A DNA stretch of 64,000 nt, from contig NC_087116.1 of assembly GCF_963855985.1 (NCBI RefSeq), positions 7,465,001 through 7,529,000 on the forward strand. The letters are read 5' to 3'. Under the pieces are notes generated by a model. That model saw nothing but the letters and a program-made list of their open reading frames with translations. It searched no databases and was not told the DNA's origin. Numbering within the stretch: position 1 is the stretch's first letter; each line of letters opens with the position of its first letter. Shown here piece after piece: positions 55,107 to 64,000 of this stretch. The position numbers were made by a program, and so were the translations under genes. Origin of the DNA: Ostrinia nubilalis. Its lineage: Eukaryota; Arthropoda; Insecta; Lepidoptera; Crambidae.

Positions 55107-58100
55107 GTAAGTTGTTGTTTTTATCGCTTGTTATCTTCTCAATATCATGTTCTTACTCCCTAAAGGCAGCTTATTTAACTTAAGTAACCTTATCAACACT
55201 AGACAAGTAATTATATCAAGTTATTTTAATTCAAAATAGGGACGTTAAGGGGAATCCCCAGCATGTAAAACATGCATGACTCACATATTAACTATCTATT
55301 ATGTCTATCATAACTTAGATTTACAATTTGATAATCAAAGAAATTTATGATGGATTGAATTGGGTTAAAATTATTCAAGGATTTTATGGCTTCTCTTGAT
55401 GTTTGTAGGCATTTACTACATGAGTTACATAAACAAGACTATATTCAACTACTCAATATTACCAGGCCTGTTCATCTCCGCGAGTTTACATCGAAAACAA
55501 AACACGCACGATGGCCCACCTACAGGATACTATTCGACAAGGCCTCACATACGAGCGAACATTGACTCACGCACGCGTCAAGAATACGCGTGCGTGAGTA
55601 TGATGGAAGAAAATAAAGAAAATGGTGTACTAAATATTGTGCAGTATTTAACTGCCTAAATAATAATAAAAACACAGAATGTACTTTTTTAAGTTGCCTC
55701 AAGACAGAGAGGTAAATAAGTAGTTAACATTATTCGTGATAATTCATGCGAAATCATGTATTTCCTCCCCCATTTTCCGCAGTTTGGCACCTCACGTCAC
55801 ATCATTTTACTGAAGTCAGCCCTATAGCTTCGGCGCAGTGCCGATCACTGACGTTTGTCAACAAAATGGTGCTTGACTCTTGAGACAGGCTTAATTACAC
55901 CATCTATCTATATATATAAAAATGAAACCCGTTTTCCGTTGTCACGACATAACATGAAAACGACTTGACCGATTTGGCTGATTTTTTTTTGTAGTTTTCT
56001 AATACTCTGTACAAGGTTTTTAGGGAAAAAAATATAAAGAAAATCTCTACGCTAAGGCGGTACGAAGTTCGCCGGGTCAGCTAGTATTGTTAATGAAATT
56101 GAGCATACATTTTTTTAAATACCTTCGCGAAGTAAAACTTCTGTACTTAGTACTTATTATTATTCTGTGATATTACTCATTATACTATGTATACATAATA
56201 TCTACAAGATTATATTCAGAACATCTCATAACATGCCAGTATGCTCAGATATTTTATTTATTATTAAATGTTACTGACTAAATTAGTATTAGAATATATT
56301 GTTATATAATTTTCCTCAAACCCCTGTAGTTATACAGCATAATTTAAGCAATTGAATTATTAATCATATTCAATAAACCCTCATACTTACCCTTAGCTGT
56401 AAAAGTACTTAATATTCTTTGCTGTGGCATTAATTCCATCCTAGAATACATCTCACTTAAGGCTAGCGTCCACATGTCGGTATCGGACGCGACGTATCGC
56501 ACGCAACGGATCGTAGTATTATTTATATGGAAACTCATATAAGCGCGTCCACCTGTCCGCATCGTACGCATCGCACATCCGATACGATGTGTTTTGTACG
56601 ATGCGTCTGTTGCGTACGATACCGACAAGTGGACTCTTAGCTTTAACAGCAGGTGCGATTGCGGTCAAATATCTGCCTTCTTACATAAAAACATCATTAC
56701 TGGATAATTTATTAATTGTTTTATCTGTAAAATGTTTGTCTCTTTTTCAGGTATAAGTACAACTCGACGATCCACATTGTCGTGAACGACACAACCGAAC
56801 AGTTCTTAGACTTCTATGAGGTGAGTTATGTTTCTAGGGAATTATTCTACAAATTGACTTAACGTTATAATGTAGTAATTGTTAACACTAGTAGAAGATC
56901 AAAAAGCCAAATTTCAGAAGTAATTTAAATGGTAGTTCCTATTAAACCACCAAAAAGTTGATATACAGGCTGTATATTTTGCTTGTATGTATGGATCAAT
57001 AAAAAAAGGATTGATTCTAAGGCTCAAATGCAACAGTTTTTTACTTTCCCCAAGAGAAGGAAGTTCTAATTTTCCAAAAAAAAATTTAATCTAATAAGAC
57101 TGCCGATTTGTTCTCCCACACTTGTTTCTCCTCCCCGTTCCGCTTCTCTCCGCTACTATTCCGATTCTCCGCTCCGCTACCAGTCCGCTTCACCGCTTAG
57201 CTACCATTCCGCTTCTCCGCTGCACATCCCCACTCTGCTTCCCGGTTCTCAACAAAATAGTTCACCTCTCTCTGATAACAGCCAGCCTGTAGGCCTAAGA
57301 TGCGCGCCGCGATAAGCGGTTATCACGCCATTTTATCGATTTTGCCCAATGTACATTTTGACGTCGATAAAAGTTATCACGGCGCGCATCTTAGGCCTAC
57401 TGATATTATCAATAACGTGCCGGTGTTGGCAGGACGTCACGCGTGCACGTGGCCGCAACGAACGATTACTAATCCTTTGTTTGTCACTTGTCGTCCGCTA
57501 TGCACTGCAAGGAAGTCGAACCTTCACTTGAAACTCCTATGTTCTTCTGATTTATTAAAATTATACCAAAGGGAGGTGACAAACCGCCCGAAGATCCTAA
57601 ATCGTACCGACCTATTACATTACTTCCCTCATTAGGTAAACTGTTAGAGCGATTAGTAGTGCCGCGTTTGCTACCGGGTGGTCCAATTTTTCACGAGCAG
57701 CAGTTTGGCTTCACCGCCGGGAAGTCTACTGCAGATGCAGTAATATCTGTCAGACAAAAAGTGACGTCCTCGGTGGCAAAGTACGTTGTAGGAATATTCC
57801 TCGATATTTCAGGTGCCTTCGACAATGCTTGGTGGCCGATCCTGCTCTTAAAACTGAAAGTTCGTGGATGCTATAGTAATATATATTCACTACTGCACTC
57901 GTACTTTTGTAACGGTACAACTAAATTAAAACTCGGCCATCATGCTGAATCAAAGGTGCTCACGCGCGGCTGTCCCCAAGGATCGGTCCTAGGGCCCTAC
58001 CTTTGGAATTTGGGTTTCGATGATTTTCTAGCATTACCATTACCCGAAGGCTGTTCGTTAACCGGGTACGCTGATGACGGTCTCCTTTTAATAGAGGCTG

Positions 58101-61100
58101 ACACTAGATCAAAGCTTGAAAATCTAGCGGATACATGCTTGAATTTAATATCTCAATGGGGAGACAGGAATCGTTTGCAGTTTGCCCCTCACAAAACTTA
58201 TCAGCTTCTATTAAAAGGTAATCTTAAGGTTTTGCCTCGCATTAAATTCAATGAAATAACTGTTAAAAAACGGGAATCTGTTTGCTATCTCGGACTAATT
58301 TTAGAGAAAAACTTTAGTTTTGTCGAGCACATTAAACAGATCGGTGAAAAAGCTAAAAAGAACTTTTATGCCTTAAGTCACATTTCAACCTCGACGTGGG
58401 GTCTAACGTTTAAAATCCTCCGAGTAATATATTCGGCCACTTATTTAAGCTCCATTTGCTATGGTGCACCAGTTTGGGCTGACAGAGCTACTATAGGAGC
58501 CGCTCGACGGAAACTACTCCAAAGTCAACGCCTTGCATTGATTTTTCTTTGCAAAGCTTACAGAACTGTGAGCACGGAAGCTCTGCCAGTCCTGGCTGGT
58601 GTACTGCCGGTCGACTTAGAGGTACAAAAGCGTGCGGCTATGTACTTCACATCAAGGGAAAATATAACCTCCGATTTCTTAAATAGCCGCGATCGTTCTA
58701 AAATAAGTCGATTATTTGATTCCCGAGAAGTCGTTGAAGAAGATTTACTTAATGAATGGCAAAAAAGATGGGATACGTCAGTCAAAGGACGTCACTTATA
58801 TAAGTTCTTCCCGAATGTACGCGAACGTCTAACTAGGCGATGGTTAGAAATCGACCATTGCTCGTCGCAGTTCCTCACGGGACATGGCAACTTTAAACAT
58901 AAACTTCACGAATTCAAAATAGTTCCGTCTCCTTTTTGCGAGTGTTCCACTGATGATGTCAGTCATGAGCAGTCTGCCCATCATATCTTGTGGGAGTGTG
59001 ATCTTTGGAAACATGAACGTGATATAATGCTTAATTCAATACAACATACATCTGTTTCCGCAATTTATTACACCGATCTTGTCGCGACAAGGAAAAATTT
59101 CCGTGCTTTTAAGCGATTTTGTGAAAAATATTATTGGCAGGTAGTTGCTAATTGCTCATAAGATAGGCCCCCTTAATTTAATTTATTGTCCGTGGTGCAT
59201 AATCTTTTCTTGAAGGTTTTAAACCTTTGTTTGTCACCTGTCATCCGCTTTGCAATGGAGGGAAGTCGAACCTTAATTTCGAACTCCTCCTATGTTCTTC
59301 TGATTAATTTCGTTGCGGGTCCAATGACAGTTTAACTTTCCCCCGGGACAAACTTGACCTTCATTGGTTGGGTTTTTGTGGCGGTCAAGCTGTAGATCCT
59401 GGCTACACAGGAGTTGCAGTGGTGGGAACGAGAGGTGGGAATAGTCCCGTTATGTTCTTCTGATTCATTTCGTTGCGGGTTCAATGACAGTTTCCGAACG
59501 GATACGACCTGCAAGCTTTCAAGAAGAGAGCGTATTTTAACCTTAAAGGCCGGCAACGCACCTGTAACGCCCCTGGGTCTGCGGGTGTCTATGGGCGACG
59601 GTAATCACTTACCATCAGGTGATTCGTCTGCTCGTTTGCCTCCTGTCACATAAAAAATTTAAAAAGTTTAACTTTCCCCCGGGACAAACTTGACCTTCAC
59701 TAGTTGGGTCATTGGCGGTCAAGCTGTAGATCCTGGCTACGCAGGAGTTGCAGCGGTGGGAACGAGAGGTGGGAATAGTCCCGAACCGGCCCGACGTCTA
59801 GCTCGTTAACACACGCCGCGCTGTAAGATTTTATCTTGATAACGTGCCATTGTTGGCAGGATTCCGACACGTGGCATGGATACCCGACGCGCGTCCATGT
59901 CTCCAGCAATGATACCATCAGCGGCGAGTACCCGCTGTTTATCACCGCCACGCAGCAGAAAGGTAAATAAAAACTAGGAAACGGTTCGATGTTGGGCTAC
60001 TGATTTGAATATGATAGTTGATAGTGCTAACTCATGAGCTATGATACTAATCGGCATGTGTGTGACACTGACATGGCATATCAGGGGCTAGGCCCCCCCT
60101 GAGAAAGAACCTAGATACGCCAATGCAAAGGCCTTCCCTTAAGGATTTCGAGAGGATGTACCTATTTTGGTTGAATTATTATGAATTTTAGTTTTTGTCA
60201 AAAAATTCAGTTTTGACGGGCTCGTTTTTGGTGGCTATTTTGTCGATAAAATTGACATACAATATAATAACATCGCCTTAAATTATCGCTAGCCCTATCC
60301 CAAACACACTGTATAATTATGTTCCCTGAGGTGACGTCATTGTTGTTTTCAGGGGTATCATCATGGGAACTGCCTTTGGTAGTTGCCACGAAGACGGCGC
60401 GACTGCAATTCAACGACGTCTCACGCACTCTGTGCCCGCACGACGCGGGGCCCAGTAAGTTCACTTCTAGATCAAGCAAATAGTTAGATCACCTTCGACC
60501 AATATACAGAATGTACCGTTTCGTTTTCGAAAATATTTTTGGTAACAGACTATTTCTTTTTACAGCGAAAACTAATTTTAACAAAAATATTAAAACAGAC
60601 TCCCAAAAAATCCACTTAAATGTAGAGAAATAATTAATACGTTATTTATTTATTAGGACTGTATATTAATTACATAATACCAAGATTGATATTATCGCCT
60701 CCCTGCTACCTTTATGAGGTAGTCGGTCCACCTTGACATCCTGGATGCAGGCCGCTACCAACCGGGCTATGTGGAAATTATTGGGGGCGGCCTATGTTCA
60801 GCAGTGGACGTCCTGTGACTGAAATGAAACGCTGATGATGATTTATATTCTCGGAGCTAGTCAGTGCCGGCCTGCCAAGTAAAAATAAAATTTAATGGCT
60901 TTAAACATTAAACTACCATTTCAGATATAACGTCAGTAAACCGGCCGTTCCTCCAGATAACCACTTCGAGTCCTCAAAATGTATCCGCCACCATCAAGGT
61001 TCGTCGAGTGAGGGATTTCTACGTCGAGGTTGGGAAGGTAAGGTGATTAATTCGTTTCAGCTGAAAGACTCCCACTGCTGGACAAAGGCCTCCCTCCAGG

Positions 61101-62359
61101 TTTTCCACAAAGAACCTTCACCAGATCGTCGGTCCACCTAGTGGGAGGCCTGCCCACACTACGTATTTCGGCTCGTGGTCGCCACTCGAGAACTTTTCTG
61201 CCCCAGCGGCCATCTACGAGCTATGTGCCCCGCCCATTGCTACTTGATTTTAGCGATTCTGCGGGCTAATATTAAGCTTTGGATTAATTAATTTATCTAA
61301 AAGAAAATTATGAATTTTATAAATGGCTAACTCGCATGAAATACCGTTGTAAACCGTATAAATATTGACTTTGTTTCTTACGCTACTTTTCAGTTCTGAT
61401 ACACATTGTTGTCCCAAACTAGTGTTAGATTTAAATTGTATTGGAACAGACAAGAGCTAGTATGTAAAATGAGTTTTATGGCTAATACACACAAGGTCTA
61501 ATATTGCTCTACAGGACGTGGAGTTGCTAGTCAAACCAAGCACACCCAAATACTACTACTTCTCGTTTGACTCGTCGCCACAGAATGTATCGGTTGGGGG
61601 AAGGAAGGAGATGCTGCCGAGGTAGGTATAGTTAGATACCAAATTCAAATTACTATGAATGTAACATTTTGTTTTCTATAGGTTCAACAAAATCAATATT
61701 CATTGTAACATTTTGTGGTTTTCCACAAATTCAAATTAAATTAAATTAAAAATATTTGTGTAATCCTACGTGCTCGGCGACCAGACTTTAGTCGGTATCA
61801 TTATGTTTGACCTAAGGTCAGCGTACAACAACATCATGACGGTTTTCAATGTAACATTACCCAAATGGAATATACAATGACTTGAATTACTAACAACTAC
61901 ATGTGCCTGGAATTACTAGATTCTAAATTTGTTTTCATGTACCATTTCATTTTCTTGGTATCAACAAGTCTATAAGTCGATTTTAATGTGATATTATTAC
62001 AAGAGACAACTGATACAAGATTGTGATTACGTTTTGGTAACATTTTGTTTACAACGACATCATGAAGGTAGCAGGAAGACCCTGGACGCAGGCCGCTACC
62101 AACCGGGCAACATGGAAAGCATTGGGCGAGGCCTATGTTCAGCAGTGGACGTCCTATGGCTGAGATGATGATGATGATAAACATTTTGTTTCTCTAGATT
62201 CATAAACATCACCATTTCAATGTAACGTTTTGTTTCTCTAGATTGTTAATGTAACGCGTTGTTTTCGACAGCTTCAACTACACCATTCCGAAGAGCGTGA
62301 TACTTATCATCGATTCAGACGATGAGATCTGCGCTACAATCTCTATACAGAACAACTCG
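54997..62359 (+). CDS. SID-1-like (SIDT family) transmembrane protein, 5' half, seven exons
   Basis: SID-1 family proteins are multi-pass membrane proteins linked to double-stranded RNA uptake in nematodes and to RNA or cholesterol transport in animals; function in Lepidoptera is unsettled. Seven exons with GT/AG borders join in phase to 231 codons: signal peptide, then an extracellular domain with several N-glycosylation sequons. Family marks are 'EYPLFITATQQKGVSSWELP', 'DVSRTLCPHD' and 'VILIIDSDDEICATISIQ'. The transmembrane part lies beyond the right edge. Moths commonly carry several SID-1-like genes, so I do not assign a paralogue. It is head to head with Sos. Confidence 0.87.
55462..56163 (+). 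mobile_element. THAP-relic repeat, copy 2, with Helitron inside
   Basis: Matches copy 1 at 6,696-7,210 along its length, apart from a 182-bp Helitron at 55,903. Lies in SID-1 intron 1. Confidence 0.72.
55903..56084 (+). mobile_element. Helitron with empty site in this window
   Basis: TCTATCTATATATATAAAAA ... GCCGGGTCAGCTAG between CACCA and TATTG. The uninterrupted CACCATATTG is at 7,123-7,132 in copy 1 of the host repeat, proving A|T insertion without target duplication. Confidence 0.9.
56465..56640. mobile_element. Palindromic MITE
   Basis: GCTAGCGTCCACATGTCGGT ... ACCGACAAGTGGACTCTTAG, interior CGATACG/CGTATCG rich, ~176 bp, TTA/TAA at the borders. Confidence 0.75.
56751..56820 (+). CDS. 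SID-1-like exon 2
   Basis: Encodes YKYNSTIHIVVNDTTEQFLD then FYE, with two sequons. Acceptor TTTCAG after a long pyrimidine tract, donor GTGAGT, 70 nt, phase 2 to 0. Confidence 0.83.
57120..57250 (+). repeat. TCCGCT-type minisatellite in SID-1 intron 2
   Basis: TTCCGCTTCTCTCCGCTACT and related units, the same pentamer family as the exon-15 array of Sos, in the same plus-strand orientation. Confidence 0.65.
57289..57400. mobile_element. Palindromic MITE
   Basis: GTAGGCCTAAGATGCGCGCC and exact inverse at the right end, arms also sharing GATAA...TTATC. 112 bp. Confidence 0.82.
57405..57450 (+). repeat. Imperfect copy of the SID-1 exon 3 acceptor region
   Basis: ATAACGTGCCGGTGTTGGCA followed by GG...CACGTGGC resembles 59,838-59,875 (ATAACGTGCCATTGTTGGCA then GG...CACGTGGC). 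A LINE lies between the two. Confidence 0.6.
57554..59480 (+). mobile_element. R1-like LINE, 5' truncated, reverse transcriptase open
   Basis: An open frame runs 57,554-59,161. RT marks in order: 'YRPITLLPSLGKLLERLVVP', 'EQQFGFTAGKSTADAVISV', 'GIFLDISGAFDNAWWPIL', 'GCPQGSVLGPYLWN' and 'GYADDGLLLIEA' (catalytic ADD). The C-terminus has 'CECSTDDVSHEQSAHHILW', the Cys/His cluster of R1-type LINEs. The endonuclease part is missing. The 3' UTR is shared with 9,050-9,432. Inserted in SID-1 intron 2; no frameshift in RT, so probably recent. Confidence 0.85.
59500..59660 (+). mobile_element. LINE 3' end with A-rich tail
   Basis: GGCCGGCAACGCACCTGTAA to CGTTTGCCTCCTGTCACATA plus A-run; inserted between two copies of the R1-like 3' UTR (59,333 and 59,668), with GTTT on both sides. 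Confidence 0.78.
59860..59962 (+). CDS. SID-1-like exon 3
   Basis: Encodes DSDTWHGYPTRVHVSSNDTI then 'SGEYPLFITATQQK'. Acceptor TTGGCAG, donor GTAAAT, 103 nt, ends in phase 1. A LINE fills the intron before it, and an imperfect copy of its acceptor region lies at 57,405-57,450. Confidence 0.87.
60353..60454 (+). CDS. SID-1-like exon 4
   Basis: Encodes GVSSWELPLVVATKTARLQF then 'NDVSRTLCPHDAGP', the best conserved SIDT extracellular motif. Acceptor TTTTCAG, donor GTAAGT, 102 nt, phase 1/1. Confidence 0.92.
60690..60843 (+). mobile_element. RTE-type LINE 3' end
   Basis: GGATGCAGGCCGCTACCAAC to GCAGTGGACGTCCTGTGACT, preceded by an inverted scrap of the same family. Confidence 0.72.
60925..61037 (+). 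CDS. SID-1-like exon 5
   Basis: Encodes ITSVNRPFLQITTSSPQNVS then 'ATIKVRRVRDFYVEVGK'. Acceptor TTTCAG, donor GTAAGG, 113 nt, phase 1 to 0. Confidence 0.85.
61055..61275 (-). mobile_element. RTE-type LINE fragment
   Basis: CTGCTGGACAAAGGCCTCCC, TCGTCGGTCCACCTAGTGGG and CGAGCTATGTGCCCCGCCCA; inverse orientation in SID-1 intron 5. Confidence 0.75.
61515..61621 (+). CDS. SID-1-like exon 6
   Basis: Encodes DVELLVKPSTPKYYYFSFDS then 'SPQNVSVGGRKEMLPR'. Acceptor CTACAG, donor GTAGGT, 107 nt, phase 0 to 2. The tyrosine-rich segment matches the SIDT 'P.YFLYKFP' position. Confidence 0.86.
61660..62271 (+). repeat. Repeated acceptor-like tracts before SID-1 exon 7
   Basis: ATGTAACATTTTGTTTTCTA, TAACATTTTGTTTCTCTAGA and TGTAACGTTTTGTTTCTCTA stand near 61,660, 62,180 and 62,220, resembling the real acceptor tract TGTAACGCGTTGTTTTCGAC. 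Two end in CTCTAG|ATT. A LINE tail and a MITE A scrap are interspersed. Confidence 0.6.
62050..62184 (+). mobile_element. RTE-type LINE 3' end
   Basis: CCCTGGACGCAGGCCGCTAC to GACGTCCTATGGCTGAGATG plus (ATG)n. Confidence 0.78.
62272..62359 (+). CDS. SID-1-like exon 7 (last in window)
   Basis: Encodes FNYTIPKSVILIIDSDDEIC then 'ATISIQNNS'; the acidic DSDD and following cysteine are typical of the family. Acceptor CGACAG, donor GTATGT, 88 nt, phase 2 to 0. Several near copies of its acceptor tract stand upstream. Confidence 0.87.
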
Positions 62360-62410
62360 GTATGTTTTTTGTGACATTTATAATGCTACCGTATTTTGAA
62401 CATAAAGCCT

Positions 62411-62591
62411 TAGAGTAGGCGCACACCGTTGATTTTTCGTCGGCCGATAGTTTAGTCGGGCAGTTGATCAGTATGGGCATGTATGGGAGTGCGCACACTA
62501 CGCCGATTCGATTTGGCCGATTCTTCATACAAATTAAAATCGGGCACAACTATCGGCCAACTAAAAATCAAGGGTGTGCGCCTACTCTTAG
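62411..62591. mobile_element. MITE family B, copy 2
   Basis: GAGTAGGCGCACACCGTTGA ... GTGTGCGCCTACTC, interior CGTCGGCCGATAGTTTAGTC matches copy 1 at 50.7-50.9 kb in inverse. Confidence 0.82.
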
Positions 62592-62604
62592 TTTAAAGTC
62601 GAAT

Positions 62605-62745
62605 CACCATCATATCAGCATTTCAGCCACAGGACGTCCACTGCTGGACATAGGCCACATGATTTTCGTAATAACCGGTTGATAGCGGCCTGCATTCAGC
62701 GTCTTTTACGATTAAGATCGTCGGTGCATCTTGTGGGTGGACGTC
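62605..62745 (-). mobile_element. RTE-type LINE 3' end
   Basis: TTTCAGCCACAGGACGTCCA then CTGCTGGACATAGGCCACAT; inverse orientation. Confidence 0.72.
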
Positions 62746-63057
62746 CTACAGTCCTAAGGCATATCAAGCTGCATTTTATGTTTTTATTTAATTTTTAGGC
62801 ACCACCTATTTAAGGCAAATAAATTATAATTTATTTATTGTAAATAATCAATTTCGTTACAGTGTACCTTGCCATGACTGGCATGTGAAAGTTAATTAGG
62901 AGAACATGTCAAAATATTAATAATCTTATGAAAAGTCATTTGATAAAATCATAACAATGTCAACAATCCAATTATACTAATCATTACAATTAAATGTCAA
63001 TTACATAAAATAACACACAACCAATATTAATACATAAAATTTCACAATTATTTAATT

Positions 63058-64000
63058 CTAAAAAAACTCATTTACAGAGTAGAAACATTTATCGAGCAGC
63101 CACTTGTGCAATACATTTCTAAATTCAGGCATAGAAGCTCCCTGTATATAAGCTGGCAGTTTATTGAAAACTCTTATAGCCATACAAAATACATTTCTTT
63201 TATATAACGTTAAATTAATTTTGGGCAAATACAATCTGTTCTTGTGGCGAGTAGTCTTTTCTAATACCTGTTCATGCGTCTTAAAATTATCAGGATGTTT
63301 TTTTACAAATAGGCATAATTCCTTGATATATAAACATGGCAATGGCAATATTTTTAATTTTTTGAAGAGTGGCTTACAACTATCTCTATAGCCTGCCCCA
63401 CACATCGCACGCATGCATTTTTTTTGTATTTTAAATACTTTTTCGGAATCAACAGAGTTCCCCCAGAGAATAATTCCATAATTTAGTATAGAGGAGACAT
63501 AACCGTAATATGCCGACATCATTGCTTCATTGTTTGAAACGTATTTTAATCTTTTTAATACAAATACAAATCTGTCTAGTTTATTGCACACATTATCGAT
63601 ATGTGGTTTCCATGTGCAGTGTTTGTCGAGAATTACACCTAGAAATTTAGTTGTTTCGACCTCATTGATAGATTTATTTTGATAATGGATATTTAATTTA
63701 ATGTCTCTCGATTGAGTTGTCTTAAAATGTATCCTATTTGTTTTGTCAATGTTTATTTTCATATTATTACTATCTAACCATGTCATCAATGTTTTTATTG
63801 TGTTGTTTATTTCAGTTTCAAGATCATAAGTTTTATCTGCTTTAATTAATATTGTCGTGTCGTCAGCATAAAGTAAACATTTGTGTCGTATTGTGTCGGG
63901 AAGATCATTAATGTACAATAAAAATAATATTGGACCCAAAATGCTTCCTTGGGGGACTCCAGTATCATTTATCACACAGTCAGAGAAAAAATCCTTTTTA
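63058..64000 (-). mobile_element. Jockey/CR1-like LINE, reverse transcriptase, cut by window edge
   Basis: An open minus frame runs from the right edge to 63,058: 'GVPQGSILGPILFLLYINDL', 'LLYADDTTILIKAD' (catalytic YADD), 'TKFLGVILDKHCTWKPHI' and 'NYGIILWGNS' in RT order, ending in the usual 'AIRVFNKLPAYI' C-terminus. No stop within, so fairly recent. It lies opposite to the SID-1-like gene, in its intron 7. Confidence 0.85.

Noticed and set aside
56344..56628. Minus frame MSVSYATDASYKTHRIG as a gene
   Set aside because: It lies in a palindromic MITE whose arms create the frame.
57300..57635. Plus-strand frame MRAAISGYHAILSILPN as a SID-1 exon
   Set aside because: It covers a 112-bp palindromic MITE and LINE scraps; the exon 2 to exon 3 junction is in phase without it.

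Overview
The window is nuclear DNA of an insect, almost certainly a moth or butterfly. Reasons: two intron-rich animal genes; RTE-type LINE tails ending in (GATGAT)n; Helitrons ending in GGCGGAAAGCTAG; LINE 3' ends reading 'GTTTGCCTCCTGTCACATA' plus poly-A; many short inverted-repeat elements. No bacterial gene or operon is visible.

Gene 1 (minus strand, 53,289 down to 177, leaving by the left edge) is Son of sevenless (Sos), the Ras/Rac guanine-nucleotide exchange factor. I could place 20 coding exons with GT/AG borders and consistent phase, together 890 codons: histone-fold, DH, PH, REM (RasGEF-N) and the beginning of the CDC25 catalytic domain. The rest of CDC25 and the proline-rich tail lie beyond the left edge. 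Gene 2 (plus strand, 54,997 to beyond the right edge) is a SID-1-like (SIDT family) transmembrane protein. Seven exons (231 codons) give the signal peptide and much of the extracellular domain. The two genes are head to head, about 1.7 kb apart between start codons.

The striking feature is what surrounds the Sos exons. At nine exons (2, 3, 5, 8, 10, 13, 15, 18, 19) the 3' end of the exon, with its 5' splice site and the first intron bases, has been amplified into a local tandem array in the downstream intron (up to about 20 copies). Each array has its own unit and filler sequence. Where I compared copies by eye (exons 19, 5, 10) they differ from the working exon mostly at synonymous positions and nearly always keep a GT donor. 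Some exon-5 copies are 132-nt in-frame cassettes with donor and possible acceptor. An 18-base motif (ATCCGGCTCGAAGGACCA in the Sos sense) recurs in three arrays. Two SID-1 introns hold weaker acceptor-side echoes of the same behaviour.

The rest is transposon-rich intron: a 9.8-kb hAT-type element with an 8-bp target duplication (32.4-42.2 kb) with a second hAT-type element inside; a 6.4-kb TTAA-flanked element (18.5-25.0 kb) holding several nested inverted-repeat elements; a Tc1-like long-inverted-repeat element inside a MITE (25.5-26.8 kb); Helitrons with exact A|T insertion sites; R1-like, Jockey/CR1-like and RTE-like LINE pieces; a tRNA-derived SINE; and a repeat family carrying a decayed THAP-like zinc-finger exon.

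Layout: 0-5.3 kb Sos exons 20-18 with arrays; 5.4-9.7 kb transposons; 9.7-18.4 kb Sos exons 17-12 with the exon-15 and exon-13 arrays; 18.5-26.8 kb nested transposons; 26.9-29.3 kb Sos exons 11-9 with the exon-10 array; 29.4-42.3 kb exon-8 array split by transposons; 42.3-53.3 kb Sos exons 8-1; 53.3-55.0 kb shared upstream region; 55.0-64 kb SID-1-like gene with LINEs in its introns.
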